From positions 1-44,304 of the forward strand of contig CANIQT010000014.1 of the NCBI GenBank assembly GCA_947469885.1: a stretch of DNA of 44,304 nt, written 5' to 3'. Position 1 is the stretch's first letter. Every line of letters starts with the position of its first letter. Shown piece after piece: positions 16,464 to 26,280 of this stretch. The stretch comes from Bacteroidota bacterium. Lineage in GTDB: Bacteria; Bacteroidota; Bacteroidia; 2-12-FULL-35-15. The notes under the pieces were generated by a model that saw nothing but the letters and a program-made list of their open reading frames with translations, was not told the DNA's origin and made no database searches. A program made the position numbers and the translations under genes.

Positions 16464-17429
16464 ATGAATAAATTTTTCGTTTTTATTTTCCTTTTAATGA
16501 TGAGTTGTATCGTATTATCCCAATCGGATAGTTCAAAGACAACATTTACAAGCGTTGCAAGGGTAACGCCCACGCCTATTGATTCTGCTATGAAATACAG
16601 GGGCTACAACAAAAAAAGATTGACTCTTGTGGTTGGCACCGAAGTGGCTTTGTATGCAGGTTCCATGTATGGCTTAAACCAACTGTGGTACAAAGATTAT
16701 CCCCGCTCTTCTTTTCATTTTTTTGATGATAATAATGAATGGTTGCAAATGGATAAACTGGGGCATGTTACCACAGCTTATTATATTGGTCGTGTTGGTA
16801 TTGGTTTAATGAAATGGAGCGGGGTGGAGCGAAAAAAAGCAATTTGGTATGGTGGCATGGTAGGTTCTGTATATCAAAGTACAATCGAAGTATTCGATGG
16901 ATTTTCTTCCCAATGGGGTTTTTCGGTTGGTGATTTTGCTGCCAATACCGTGGGCTCATTGATGGTAGTAGGGGAGGAGTTGGCCTGGGACGAACAACGA
17001 ATTGTTCTCAAATTTTCATTTCAACCCAGCATGTATGCCTCGTATCGAACGGATGAATTAGGAAAAAATATGCAGGAAAATATTTTGAAAGACTATAACG
17101 GACAGACCTATTGGCTTTCTGTCAATCCTGCATCGTTTATGAGAAAACAAACTAAATTTCCCAAATGGTTAAACATTGCAGTTGGTTATGGTGCTGAAGG
17201 TATGACAGGTGCTTTCTTCAATCCTCTCTACATTGATGCTGGTGGCTGGCAAATTAATTTCGACCGTTATCGTCAGTTTTACTTATCTTTTGATGTGGAT
17301 TTGACAAGGATAAAAACCAAATCGAAATTCTTTAATACAATTTTTTATACTGTTGGTTTCATCAAAATCCCAGCCCCTGCAATCGAATTCAACAAGTATG
17401 GGATAAAAGGAAGCTTGTTAGGTTTTTAA
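16464..17429 (+). CDS. DUF2279 (YfiM-like) protein
   Basis: A 321-residue exported protein with a signal peptide (MNKFFVFIFLLMMSCIVLSQ). The DUF2279 region is around residues 90-175: MDKLGHVTTAYYIGRVG, then VYQSTIEVFDGFSSQWGFS and GDFAANTVGSLM. The conserved histidine and acidic residues suggest a membrane-associated or lipoprotein-like envelope protein; the function of the family is unknown. The C-terminal 130 residues look like beta strands, possibly a barrel fragment. Placement among envelope genes fits. Confidence 0.85.
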   Translation: MNKFFVFIFLLMMSCIVLSQSDSSKTTFTSVARVTPTPIDSAMKYRGYNKKRLTLVVGTEVALYAGSMYGLNQLWYKDYPRSSFHFFDDNNEWLQMDKLGHVTTAYYIGRVGIGLMKWSGVERKKAIWYGGMVGSVYQSTIEVFDGFSSQWGFSVGDFAANTVGSLMVVGEELAWDEQRIVLKFSFQPSMYASYRTDELGKNMQENILKDYNGQTYWLSVNPASFMRKQTKFPKWLNIAVGYGAEGMTGAFFNPLYIDAGGWQINFDRYRQFYLSFDVDLTRIKTKSKFFNTIFYTVGFIKIPAPAIEFNKYGIKGSLLGF

Positions 17430-17434
17430 CTGTA

Positions 17435-17482
17435 CCTAATGAACTAATGAACTAATGAACCAATGACTAATGACCAATGAAC
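17435..17482 (+). repeat. Heptamer/octamer repeat cluster
   Basis: Tandem CCTAATG, AACTAATG, AACCAATG and ACCAATG units after the DUF2279 stop, of the same type as 12721-12768. Confidence 0.8.
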
Positions 17483-17612
17483 TAAAACCCCATGCCAAAC
17501 TCCCCTAAAATAAATATTTTTTTACGATTTAAAAGAGAATCATTTTTTCATATACATTTACTGCATAAAATTGCACACCATTAATTAACTCCTAAAAAAA
17601 CTTCTTAGACAA

Positions 17613-20600
17613 ATGTCAAAACGACTGTTATTACTCATAGTTGGGCTTGTAGTCCTGGCTTTGATAGCTCTTACTGTAATCAGTAAAACAAAAAACACTA
17701 CCTCAGAAATCAAGGAAAATCCTGCATTTACTGCGTATATCAGCGCGTACACTTCAGGTATGATTTCAAACGAATCAACAATCAGAATTTTGTTGACCAA
17801 CGAAATGGAAACACCAATTGAAGTTGGAAAACCCATTGACAAAAAACTTTTTGATTTTTCTCCTTCCATAAAAGGAATCACTGTTTGGATTGATAACAGA
17901 ACGCTGGAGTTCCGACCTGATAAGCCTTTGCCAAGTGGAACTGATTATAAAGCAGAATTTTATTTGTCAGATATTTTGAAAGTTCCAAACGATTTGGAAA
18001 CATTTGAATTTGATTTTCAAACCATGCATCAATCATTTGAAGTGATGATAGATGGCATGACTACTACCGATAAAAAAACGCTACGCAGACAACGATTGGA
18101 CGGAACACTTGCCACTGCTGATGTTGCCGACTCTAAGCTAATTGAACAAATAATTAATGTAAGTCAGAACGGAAAAAATCTTGCCATCACCTGGACACAC
18201 GACCCTAATAAAACTACTCATCGCTTTTCTGTTGAGGGTGTGGAACGTGCCGAAAAACCTGGCACTGTAGAAGTATCATGGAACGGCTCACCCATTGATG
18301 TAGATTTACACGACAAAAAAATAATTGATATTCCTGCTCTAGGAGATTTTAAAGTGGTGGATGTAAAAGTTATTCAAAGTCCTGAACAGTATGCGGTGTT
18401 GCAGTTTTCGGACCCATTGCAAGAAAAACAAAACCTTGATGGATTAATTTCATTGACCGAATGTGGTGGACTTAAATATATTATTTCGGATAACGAAGTG
18501 CGCGTGTATCCATCATCACGACAAGTGGGAGCCCGCACCATTACTGCTGAAGTGGGAGTTAAAAATATTCTTGGAATGCCATTAAAAGAAAAATATTCGA
18601 TGGAATTGATGTTTGAAGAATTGAAACCCGAAGTAGATTTAATTGGCAAGGGAGTAATATTACCCAACTCCAATGGTTTGATATTCCCTTTCCGCGCGGT
18701 GAGTTTAAAAGCCATTGATTTAAAAATAGTAAAGATTTACGAAAAAAATATTCCGCAGTTTTTACAAGTTAACTCGATGGATGGCGACCGCGAATTAAGA
18801 AGAGTAGGAAAAGTAGTTTTGAAAAAAACAATTCAACTTACACAAAAAAGCAAATTCGATTTAGGCAGATGGAATACGTATTCATTGGATTTAGCTGATT
18901 TAATTAAAACAGAACCGGGTGCGATTTACAAAGTAGTGATTGCATTCAAAAAAGAATATTCCACCTATCAGTGCACCGAAGCAGCAAAAGTAGAAGCAAA
19001 TAAAAATTTGAATGGAGACGAAGCAGATGCAGAAGGAGATGAAGAGATGCAAACTGTTTCGGACAACGGAAATGAGGAGGAGAAAGATTGGGATTATTAT
19101 AGTGATTATTATTCGGATGATGATTACAGATACTATAATTACAATTACGAAGAGCGCGACAACCCTTGCAGCGCTTCGTATTACCGCAACAGAAATTTAA
19201 GCAGAAATATTCTGGCTTCTGATTTGGGTTTAATTGCAAAAAGAGGAACAGATGGTTCAATGAACTTTGTAGTAACTAATTTGATTACTACCAAGCCTGT
19301 ATCAGGAGCAACGGTTGATTTATTAGATTTTCAATTACAAATTATGAAAACGCTGCACACCAATAGCGATGGTATGTGTAATGCTATCTTCAAAAAGAAA
19401 CCATTCTTGATGGTGGTGAAAAGCGGGGCACAGAGAGGATATTTAAAACTGGACGATGGCTCTTCTCTTTCTTTGTCCGGCTTTGATGTATCGGGCGAAG
19501 AAGTGCAGAAAGGCATCAAAGGATTTATATATGGAGAACGTGGTGTGTGGCGACCGGGCGATACCTTGTTTTTGTCTTTTATATTAGAAGACAAACTAAA
19601 TGCGTTGCCAAAAAATCACCCCGTTGAATTTGAATTGTTGAATCCGCAGGGACAAGTGTTCAGGAAAATGGTGAAGACAGGAGGACTGAACGGTTTCTAC
19701 CAATTTACAACTACAACGGATAAAAGTTCTCCAACTGGCAACTGGACAGCAAATGTGAGAGTGGGTGGTGCATTCTTTACAAAGTCAATAAAGATTGAAA
19801 CCATCATGCCAAATCGATTGAAGATTAAACTTGATTTTAAATCAGATAAGCTTTTGGTTACAAAAAAGGATGAAGCCGGAACCCTTGAAGTGAAATGGCT
19901 GGCAGGTGCCATTGCAAAAAACTTAAATGCTAAAGTAGAAGTAACGTTGAACCAGATGAACACTACATTTAAGAAATACGAAGATTATAATTTTGATGAT
20001 GCTGCACGATATTACTCGTCTGATGCGCAAACAATTTTTGATGATAAGACCAACGACAAAGGTATTGCGATAATTAAACCAAACATTAATGTTAAAGATG
20101 CAGCACCGGGTATGTTGCGTGCAAGCTTTAAAGTAAGGGTGTTTGAGCAGGGTGGTGCATTTAGTATTGACCAGTTCTCTTTGCCATATTCTCCTTACAA
20201 ATCGTATGTAGGGATGAAAGTGCCTGAAGGCAATAAGTTTACAGGTATGTTGCAAACAGATACCAATCACATTGTAAAAATTGTAACTGTAGATGATGAC
20301 GGGAAACCTATATCACGCAAGCATTTGAAGGTGCAGATATATAAAGTTTCATGGCGTTGGTGGTGGGATAGTTATGATGGCGATCTTGCTAACTACACCG
20401 GCAGCAATGCAAAGGAGTACTACCAGGCAATGGATGTTTCTACTGTAAGTGGCAATGGACAATTTGTGTTGCGTGTCAATCGCCCTGACTGGGGGCGTTT
20501 CTATGTTCGTGTTACGGATGAAGAAAGCGGACATTGCACAGGGCAAACAGTTTATATTGACTGGCCTGCATGGGTGGGCTCTTCTCCGAAAGGAAATGAG

Positions 20601-23234
20601 GGTGCTACCTTATTATCATTTAGCAGCGATAAAAAGAATTACAATGTTGGCGATGATGTGAAGCTAACCATTCCATCATCTGAAGGAGGTCGTGCATTGG
20701 TAAGTGTTGAAAGCGGTGCTAAAGTAATTAATGCGTATTGGGTGGAAACGAAGAAAGGACAAACGAATTACAGTTTTAAAGTCACTCCTGACATGACACC
20801 GAATGTATATGTGAATGTAACTCTGATTCAACCTCATGCACAAACGGTGAATGACTTGCCAATTCGATTGTATGGAGTTATTCCTATTTCTGTGGAAGAC
20901 CCTACAACGCATTTGAATCCGGTGGTTACCACTCCTGAAAAATGGAGCCCTGAAACAAAATCAAGTTTAACCGTTTCGGAAAAGAACGGCAAAGAAATGA
21001 CTTATACCATTGCCATTGTGGATGAAGGATTGCTTGACCTTACCCGTTTCAAAACTCCTGACCCATGGGGCTCTTTCTATGCAAGAGAAGCATTAGGTGT
21101 AAAAACATGGGATATGTTCGATATGGTAATTGGTGCATTTAGTGCAGAGTTGACAAGGCTGCTGGCTATTGGTGGTGATGGTGATGTAAATAATAAAGCA
21201 GGAAATAAAGCCAACCGTTTTAAACCAATGGTGAAATTTATGGGTCCTTATTTCCTTAAAAAAGGAGAAACTGCTCATCTAAATTTTATGATGCCGCAAT
21301 ATGTTGGCTCTGTAAGAACCATGATAGTGGCAGGTTACAAAGGTGCTTATGGTTCGTCCGACAAAACAACTCCTGTTCGTAAACCTTTGATGATATTGGG
21401 TACATTGCCTCGTGTGGTTGGACCGGGCGAAGAAGTTGATTTGGCTGTCAATGTATTTGCAATGGAAAAACAAGTGAAGAATGTGAAAGTGGATGTGCAG
21501 GTGAATGGCATGTTTACTCCGCTTGATGGTATTTCCAAATCAGTTACATTTAATGAAGTGGGTGACGAAGTAGTCAACTTTAAATTGAAAGTAAATTCTG
21601 CTTTGGGAATAGGCAGAGTAAAAATAGTGGCAACAAGCGGTGCAGAAAAAGCAAACTATGATATTGAACTTGATGTTCGAAATCCAAATCCAAAAGTAGT
21701 GAATACAATAGAGAATGTGGTGGAAGCGGGTAAAACTTGGAGTTCTCCTTTCACTCTTCCCGGTATGGCAGGCACTAATAAAGGAACAATTGAATTGTCT
21801 TCCATACCTCCAATTAATCTTGGGCAGCGATTAAAATATTTAATTGAATATCCTCACGGATGTATTGAGCAAACAACATCTTCGGTGTTCCCTCAATTGT
21901 ATTTGAGTGATATTATGGAGTTGAACAGCGATTTCAAAATTGCAATTGATAAAAATATCAAAGCAGGAATTGAACGTATTAAATTATTCCAGACTGCAAG
22001 TGGTGGTATGAGTTACTGGGCCGGACAATACGATGCCGATGATTGGGGAAGTTCGTATGCGGGGCATTTCTTATTGGAAGCTGAAGCAAAAGGCTATGCG
22101 CTTCCATCAGGAATGATGGAAAACTGGAAACGTTATCAGCGAAATACTGCAAATGCATGGTCACCAAAATCGAGAGATAATTATTATTACTATAATAACG
22201 ATTTGACACAGGCGTATCGCTTATATACCTTGGCATTGGCAAAATCACCTGAGTTAGGTGCAATGAACAGATTGAAAGAATATGGTCAACTTTCGATTGC
22301 TGCAAAATGGAGACTGGCTGCAGCGTATGTAAAAGCAGGGCAACCGGAAGTTGCGAAGAATTTAATTTCCAACTTAACCACTATAGTTCCTAAATATTGT
22401 GAAATGGGCTGGAGCTATGGTTCTGATGACCGTGATGAAGCAATGATTTTAGAAACGCTTACATTGCTCGATATGAAGGCAAAAGCAGCACCTCTGGTAA
22501 AATCTGTTTCCAAATCATTGAGTTCAGGGTATTGGATGAGCACTCAAACCACAGCTTATTGTTTGATAGCAGTTTCTAAATTTGCTGGTGCAGGTGGTGC
22601 TTCAGGCGAAATGAAATACAACGTTAAAATCAATAACGATGCACCAATTGCATTGAACACAAAATTACCTGTTAAACAAATTGACATGAAACTGAAAGGC
22701 GCAGGTGCTGGTAATATCTCTGTTACAAACAGCGGAACAGGCATTATGTTTGCCCGTGTTATCATGGAAGGTATTCCTGAAACAGGTGATAAAACTGATG
22801 TTGACAATGATATCAAAGTAAATATTAATTATACTAACATGGAAGGTAAAGCTATTGATGTAACCAAACTGGAACAGGGAACGGACTTCATAGCCGAAGT
22901 ACAAATTAAAAACCCGGGAACACGTGGCGAATACTTTCAGATGGCATTGACACAGATATTCCCAAGCGGTTGGGAAATTCATAACACCCGCATGGATGAT
23001 GCCGAAAGCACCATCAAGAGTGATTATCCGACTTACCAGGATATTCGTGATGATAGAGTTTATACGTACTTTAATATTTCACCATACAAAACAAGTACAT
23101 TCCGTATTGTATTGAATGCGGCTTATGTAGGAAGGTATTACTTACCTACCATCTATTGCGAAGCAATGTATGACAATACCATTAACTCGCGGAAGCCGGG
23201 CAAATGGGTGGAAGTGGTGAAGGCAGGGCAGTAA
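17613..23234 (+). CDS. Alpha-2-macroglobulin family protein
   Basis: A 1873-residue protein anchored by an N-terminal hydrophobic segment (residues 5-25) rather than a lipobox cysteine. The thioester motif GCIEQ (C1417 to Q1420) in YPHGCIEQTTSSVFPQL is intact, so it should bind attacking proteases covalently in the periplasm. Macroglobulin domains precede it (for example KGFIYGERGVWRPGDTLFLS near 630), and an alpha-helical thioester domain follows. An acidic, Tyr-rich insert lies at about residues 467-525 (EEEKDWDYYSDYYSDDDY). The usual penicillin-binding protein 1C partner is not next to it. The gene is unbroken across 5.6 kb, which argues against a high general error rate. Confidence 0.95.
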   Translation: MSKRLLLLIVGLVVLALIALTVISKTKNTTSEIKENPAFTAYISAYTSGMISNESTIRILLTNEMETPIEVGKPIDKKLFDFSPSIKGITVWIDNRTLEFRPDKPLPSGTDYKAEFYLSDILKVPNDLETFEFDFQTMHQSFEVMIDGMTTTDKKTLRRQRLDGTLATADVADSKLIEQIINVSQNGKNLAITWTHDPNKTTHRFSVEGVERAEKPGTVEVSWNGSPIDVDLHDKKIIDIPALGDFKVVDVKVIQSPEQYAVLQFSDPLQEKQNLDGLISLTECGGLKYIISDNEVRVYPSSRQVGARTITAEVGVKNILGMPLKEKYSMELMFEELKPEVDLIGKGVILPNSNGLIFPFRAVSLKAIDLKIVKIYEKNIPQFLQVNSMDGDRELRRVGKVVLKKTIQLTQKSKFDLGRWNTYSLDLADLIKTEPGAIYKVVIAFKKEYSTYQCTEAAKVEANKNLNGDEADAEGDEEMQTVSDNGNEEEKDWDYYSDYYSDDDYRYYNYNYEERDNPCSASYYRNRNLSRNILASDLGLIAKRGTDGSMNFVVTNLITTKPVSGATVDLLDFQLQIMKTLHTNSDGMCNAIFKKKPFLMVVKSGAQRGYLKLDDGSSLSLSGFDVSGEEVQKGIKGFIYGERGVWRPGDTLFLSFILEDKLNALPKNHPVEFELLNPQGQVFRKMVKTGGLNGFYQFTTTTDKSSPTGNWTANVRVGGAFFTKSIKIETIMPNRLKIKLDFKSDKLLVTKKDEAGTLEVKWLAGAIAKNLNAKVEVTLNQMNTTFKKYEDYNFDDAARYYSSDAQTIFDDKTNDKGIAIIKPNINVKDAAPGMLRASFKVRVFEQGGAFSIDQFSLPYSPYKSYVGMKVPEGNKFTGMLQTDTNHIVKIVTVDDDGKPISRKHLKVQIYKVSWRWWWDSYDGDLANYTGSNAKEYYQAMDVSTVSGNGQFVLRVNRPDWGRFYVRVTDEESGHCTGQTVYIDWPAWVGSSPKGNEGATLLSFSSDKKNYNVGDDVKLTIPSSEGGRALVSVESGAKVINAYWVETKKGQTNYSFKVTPDMTPNVYVNVTLIQPHAQTVNDLPIRLYGVIPISVEDPTTHLNPVVTTPEKWSPETKSSLTVSEKNGKEMTYTIAIVDEGLLDLTRFKTPDPWGSFYAREALGVKTWDMFDMVIGAFSAELTRLLAIGGDGDVNNKAGNKANRFKPMVKFMGPYFLKKGETAHLNFMMPQYVGSVRTMIVAGYKGAYGSSDKTTPVRKPLMILGTLPRVVGPGEEVDLAVNVFAMEKQVKNVKVDVQVNGMFTPLDGISKSVTFNEVGDEVVNFKLKVNSALGIGRVKIVATSGAEKANYDIELDVRNPNPKVVNTIENVVEAGKTWSSPFTLPGMAGTNKGTIELSSIPPINLGQRLKYLIEYPHGCIEQTTSSVFPQLYLSDIMELNSDFKIAIDKNIKAGIERIKLFQTASGGMSYWAGQYDADDWGSSYAGHFLLEAEAKGYALPSGMMENWKRYQRNTANAWSPKSRDNYYYYNNDLTQAYRLYTLALAKSPELGAMNRLKEYGQLSIAAKWRLAAAYVKAGQPEVAKNLISNLTTIVPKYCEMGWSYGSDDRDEAMILETLTLLDMKAKAAPLVKSVSKSLSSGYWMSTQTTAYCLIAVSKFAGAGGASGEMKYNVKINNDAPIALNTKLPVKQIDMKLKGAGAGNISVTNSGTGIMFARVIMEGIPETGDKTDVDNDIKVNINYTNMEGKAIDVTKLEQGTDFIAEVQIKNPGTRGEYFQMALTQIFPSGWEIHNTRMDDAESTIKSDYPTYQDIRDDRVYTYFNISPYKTSTFRIVLNAAYVGRYYLPTIYCEAMYDNTINSRKPGKWVEVVKAGQ

Positions 23235-23271
23235 ATCCAATTGATAATTGACAATGGAGAATTGATAATTA

Positions 23272-23308
23272 AAACTCTCCCCGTGCTAAATTTGTGCGGG
23301 GAGTTTTT
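23272..23308. terminator. Terminator shared by convergent genes
   Basis: AACTC-t-CCCCG / CGGGGAGTT with an 11-nt loop and T-rich tail. It lies between the alpha-2-macroglobulin stop and the stop of the minus-strand gene at 23308, so it can serve both. Confidence 0.85.
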
Positions 23309-24276
23309 TATTTTTCAGGTTCGTAAATCACCTCAATCTTATATTTGTATTTTGGAATACCTCCTATAGGATACGAAAACATTGGTAAAGGATGGTTTGC
23401 TTGGTCTGTAATATTGAAAGTCATATCATTTGGTGTGAGTCCTTTTTTTATAAACTGGATATCTACGGAGGTATTTTTTTCATCGTTTGTAATCTCCTGA
23501 GTGTTTGTTTTCCAATCACCTTCATCAGATAAAGTAAGTTCACGACATTTTTTATTTACTGAAGTAATTCGCACATAACCATCTTTATCAAAATCATAAT
23601 TGTTTAATTTTACAGAAGTAACAGTACTGTCAATAAAGGGATACAGATGACCTGTCTCTACTTCCTTATTTTTTAATCTGAAACTTACTTCGTAAGCAAA
23701 TGCATTTCCTCCTTCCACAGGCAGGTTCATATTTTTATCAGTACTAAAGAAAAAACGATATTCGTTTCCATCATCACCTTCTTCTCCTTCCACAATAATT
23801 TTAAAAACATTTGCTTTTAATGTTGCATCAATCTCACCATCCGTAGGATTGAACGGACCAAAGGCATACCAATCGTTGTCCAGCTTTGAGTCGTCACCGG
23901 AAAATGTTTTTGTTACCAGATGTTTACCGCTTTTGTAATTTCCTTTTGGTTCTGCCGTTCTTCCAGCTTTGTTTGAATAGGCTTCTTTGCCTCCACATAT
24001 CATAAACTTAGTTGTAGAATTATAACTCCCGTTTACCATATCATTTGGTCCGCTTACATCTGGGTCGAACACACGAATGTAAAATGGATTTTTATTTTCA
24101 ACAGGAATTTCAAAAAAATAAATATTTACATGGTCGTCATCTCCCCATGTATTATTAGCTTGTTTGCTAAAGGTTACAAGGTAGTCAGTGTTTTCGGCAA
24201 TAGATGGAACTGCTTGAGAAAATGCAATCGTGTTTATTGTAAAAAAGAAAAGTGTAATGATAAAAGTATTTTTCAT
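23308..24276 (-). CDS. Secreted protein of unknown function
   Basis: A 322-residue protein with a signal peptide (MKNTFIITLFFFTINTIAFSQ). The start at ATG 24276 is chosen because it gives that signal peptide and a 10-nt gap after the upstream stop at 24287; a longer frame opens at 24303 and would overlap. The body is hydrophilic and acidic (VEGEEGDDGNEYRFFF) with VRVFDPDVSGPNDMVNG and a closing IGGIPKYKYKIEVIYEPEK. No family is recognised. It is the last gene of a minus-strand pair with the PD40/PKD gene, so a shared surface role is likely. Confidence 0.85.
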   Translation of the reverse strand: MKNTFIITLFFFTINTIAFSQAVPSIAENTDYLVTFSKQANNTWGDDDHVNIYFFEIPVENKNPFYIRVFDPDVSGPNDMVNGSYNSTTKFMICGGKEAYSNKAGRTAEPKGNYKSGKHLVTKTFSGDDSKLDNDWYAFGPFNPTDGEIDATLKANVFKIIVEGEEGDDGNEYRFFFSTDKNMNLPVEGGNAFAYEVSFRLKNKEVETGHLYPFIDSTVTSVKLNNYDFDKDGYVRITSVNKKCRELTLSDEGDWKTNTQEITNDEKNTSVDIQFIKKGLTPNDMTFNITDQANHPLPMFSYPIGGIPKYKYKIEVIYEPEK

Positions 24277-24286
24277 TTCTATAAAT

Positions 24287-26131
24287 TTATGGCTTCCTTC
24301 CATTTCTCTTGTTGGTTGCTAACACTGTAATTGATTTTGAATAACAATATTTTTCTGTTTCTTTGCAAGTAGGGCATTTAAAATCTGCCTGCATTTTAAC
24401 AGTAAAAGTTCCGGAGTTTTTAAATATATACTTCAACTTATTTTCTGCATTCACCACATCCTTTTCATCTATCATCCACGAAAATTTATTTGCAAGTTTT
24501 CCTTTCATTATCGTTGATGTTCCATCAAACATTACCGTGTCGTTTTGAAAAACAGAATCAGGACTAATAAATTCAATATGAGAAACAAGAGGAATGGAAA
24601 CATACACATACGCATCATGAATTTCTTTTCGGGTGGAAAGCGAATCTATTGTGGTGAGCCATACATCATACTTTCCGGGACGGTAATAGTTATGCGTAAA
24701 TTTTGTTCCGTATTCTTTGGTACCATCTGCCATGTTCCATTCGTAAGTAAGTTTAACTCCTGCAGTATCCACTGTTTTCCGTGCATCTATGGTTACAGGA
24801 TAAATTTTATTGTCAAATGTTTTGCATTCGTCAACCACCAGTTTTGTAATTTTATAGATGTCCATGTCACCATAACCTTTTATTCTGCCTGATGAAAAAT
24901 AACCTATTTCTCCTGCTTTATTAAATTTTAAAAACAAATCATCGGCAGATGAATTGTACGGACGCCCCATGTTTTCGGGCTTAAAGTAAACATTATCTTT
25001 TATTGCTGATTTAAAAATATCAAAGCCTCCAAAACCAACATGACCCTTAGAAGAAAAATACAATGTTTTTCCATCGGCTGAAACGGATGGTCCTTCTTCA
25101 TCAAACGGAGTATTTATTTTTGAACCTAAATTGATAGCAGGTCCCCATCTGCCGTTTTTTTGAAGTTGACATTTGTAAATATCAGTGCCTCCCAAACTAC
25201 CCGAACCACTGGATGCAAAATAAATTGTTTTTCCATCGGGTGCAAGAAACGCATGGTTTTGTGTATATCCTCTGTTGACGGAATCGCTCATCATTACAGG
25301 AATTCCCCATGTTGTGTCGGCTCCGGTAGAAACATATAGCCTATCATCTTTGCAAACATAAAAACGATTATTGTCGTACGAAATAGAACCTGCAGAAATT
25401 TCTCTGCTTCCCAATTCCAGATTGCCAAACATATTGTAGTGGTGTGCATTTACAAAATTGTCTTTTGTTTTGCTGGCAATATAGAGTACTTGTTGCACTT
25501 CTCCATTGGACGATTTGGAAGTGTCTTGTGGACGAACGGAAGTGAAATATAAATTATTTTCACTGTTGTCTATCACAGGGTCGAACTCAGGATAGGCAGT
25601 GTTTACGCCTCCTCCTACGTTCACGCATTTTATTCCTTTTGCACCTTTGCTGTGGTCTTGCGCAAACATGCACTGTTCAATGTATCTATCGGTTTCTTTT
25701 TTCAAATCGTTTCCTCCATCGTTTTCTTTCAACTTGTTTTGAAACGATTCGTAAAAAATTATTGCCTTATCATAATTTTCGACAAACTGATAGCATTGCC
25801 CCAGTGCATTGCATATTTCGGGCAGGGTATCTTTTTTGTTTCGATGGAGCTGAATGTATTTTTCGAGGTAAGGTATGGCTTGTTCTTTTTTCCATAAAAA
25901 AGTGAACTGCAACATTCCCAGTTCATAATATACATCTTCGTTGGTGGTGTCTTTGATAAGATAAACTTTGTAAGTGGCTTCGGCTTGGTCGTAAAAGTAT
26001 TGCTCGGTAAAGTCTCTGGCTCGTTGCAATATTTTTTTTGCAGAAACGGTTGACGTATCGCCTTGTGCATTAGCAGAAAAAAGAAAAGCAAAAAACAGGA
26101 AGAATAAAATTACTACATTTTTAAATCGCAT
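24287..26131 (-). CDS. TPR-PD40-PKD surface protein
   Basis: A 614-residue exported protein. Order of parts: signal peptide (1-22), helical TPR-like repeats (about 30-150), a WD40-like PD40 beta-propeller with repeated APDGKTIYFASSG, SADGKTLYFSSKG and GGFDIFKS blocks (about 180-430), then a PKD-like domain (TYEWNMADGTKEYGTKFTH, about 450-520) and a second Ig-like part. It resembles the front half of the T9SS-associated PorE type, but there is no OmpA domain at the end. It probably sits in the outer envelope. Two overlapping -7 elements lie upstream, and the next gene follows 10 nt later. Confidence 0.88.
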   Translation of the reverse strand: MRFKNVVILFFLFFAFLFSANAQGDTSTVSAKKILQRARDFTEQYFYDQAEATYKVYLIKDTTNEDVYYELGMLQFTFLWKKEQAIPYLEKYIQLHRNKKDTLPEICNALGQCYQFVENYDKAIIFYESFQNKLKENDGGNDLKKETDRYIEQCMFAQDHSKGAKGIKCVNVGGGVNTAYPEFDPVIDNSENNLYFTSVRPQDTSKSSNGEVQQVLYIASKTKDNFVNAHHYNMFGNLELGSREISAGSISYDNNRFYVCKDDRLYVSTGADTTWGIPVMMSDSVNRGYTQNHAFLAPDGKTIYFASSGSGSLGGTDIYKCQLQKNGRWGPAINLGSKINTPFDEEGPSVSADGKTLYFSSKGHVGFGGFDIFKSAIKDNVYFKPENMGRPYNSSADDLFLKFNKAGEIGYFSSGRIKGYGDMDIYKITKLVVDECKTFDNKIYPVTIDARKTVDTAGVKLTYEWNMADGTKEYGTKFTHNYYRPGKYDVWLTTIDSLSTRKEIHDAYVYVSIPLVSHIEFISPDSVFQNDTVMFDGTSTIMKGKLANKFSWMIDEKDVVNAENKLKYIFKNSGTFTVKMQADFKCPTCKETEKYCYSKSITVLATNKRNGRKP

Positions 26132-26139
26132 ACATTACC

Positions 26140-26156
26140 CGCCTTTTATTAAGGCG
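26140..26156. promoter_or_regulatory. Leader hairpin before the PD40 gene
   Basis: CGCCTT-ttatt-AAGGCG, a 6-bp GC-rich stem 9 nt upstream of the ATG at 26131. It lies in the 5' leader and could affect translation start. Confidence 0.5.
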
Positions 26157-26158
26157 AA

Positions 26159-26174
26159 CAAAAATACAAAAATA
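26159..26174 (-). promoter_or_regulatory. Two tandem -7 elements for the PD40 gene
   Basis: On the minus strand TATTTTTG occurs twice in direct succession (26174-26167 and 26166-26159), each fitting TAnnTTTG. Either would give a short leader of about 20-30 nt. Confidence 0.5.
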
Positions 26175-26180
26175 TTTATA

Positions 26181-26253
26181 CCTCATCATCCCGACCCCTC
26201 TCCATACTTTAGATAATCTAAAAGAGTAGGAGAGGGGTGCGATGCGTGGAGTG
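26181..26253 (+). repeat. GC-rich palindromic element, long copy
   Basis: Outer stem CCCCTCTCC / GGAGAGGGG (26195-26237) encloses an inner AT stem (CTTTAGAT / ATCTAAAAG). It is followed by TGCGATGCGTGGAGTG, which resembles the right flank of 27536-27579 (GCCATTGCGTGAAGTG). It sits between the PD40 gene and the lipoprotein gene. Confidence 0.8.
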
Positions 26254-26280
26254 ATACGCAAAAAAATGCAGGGAACTTTA

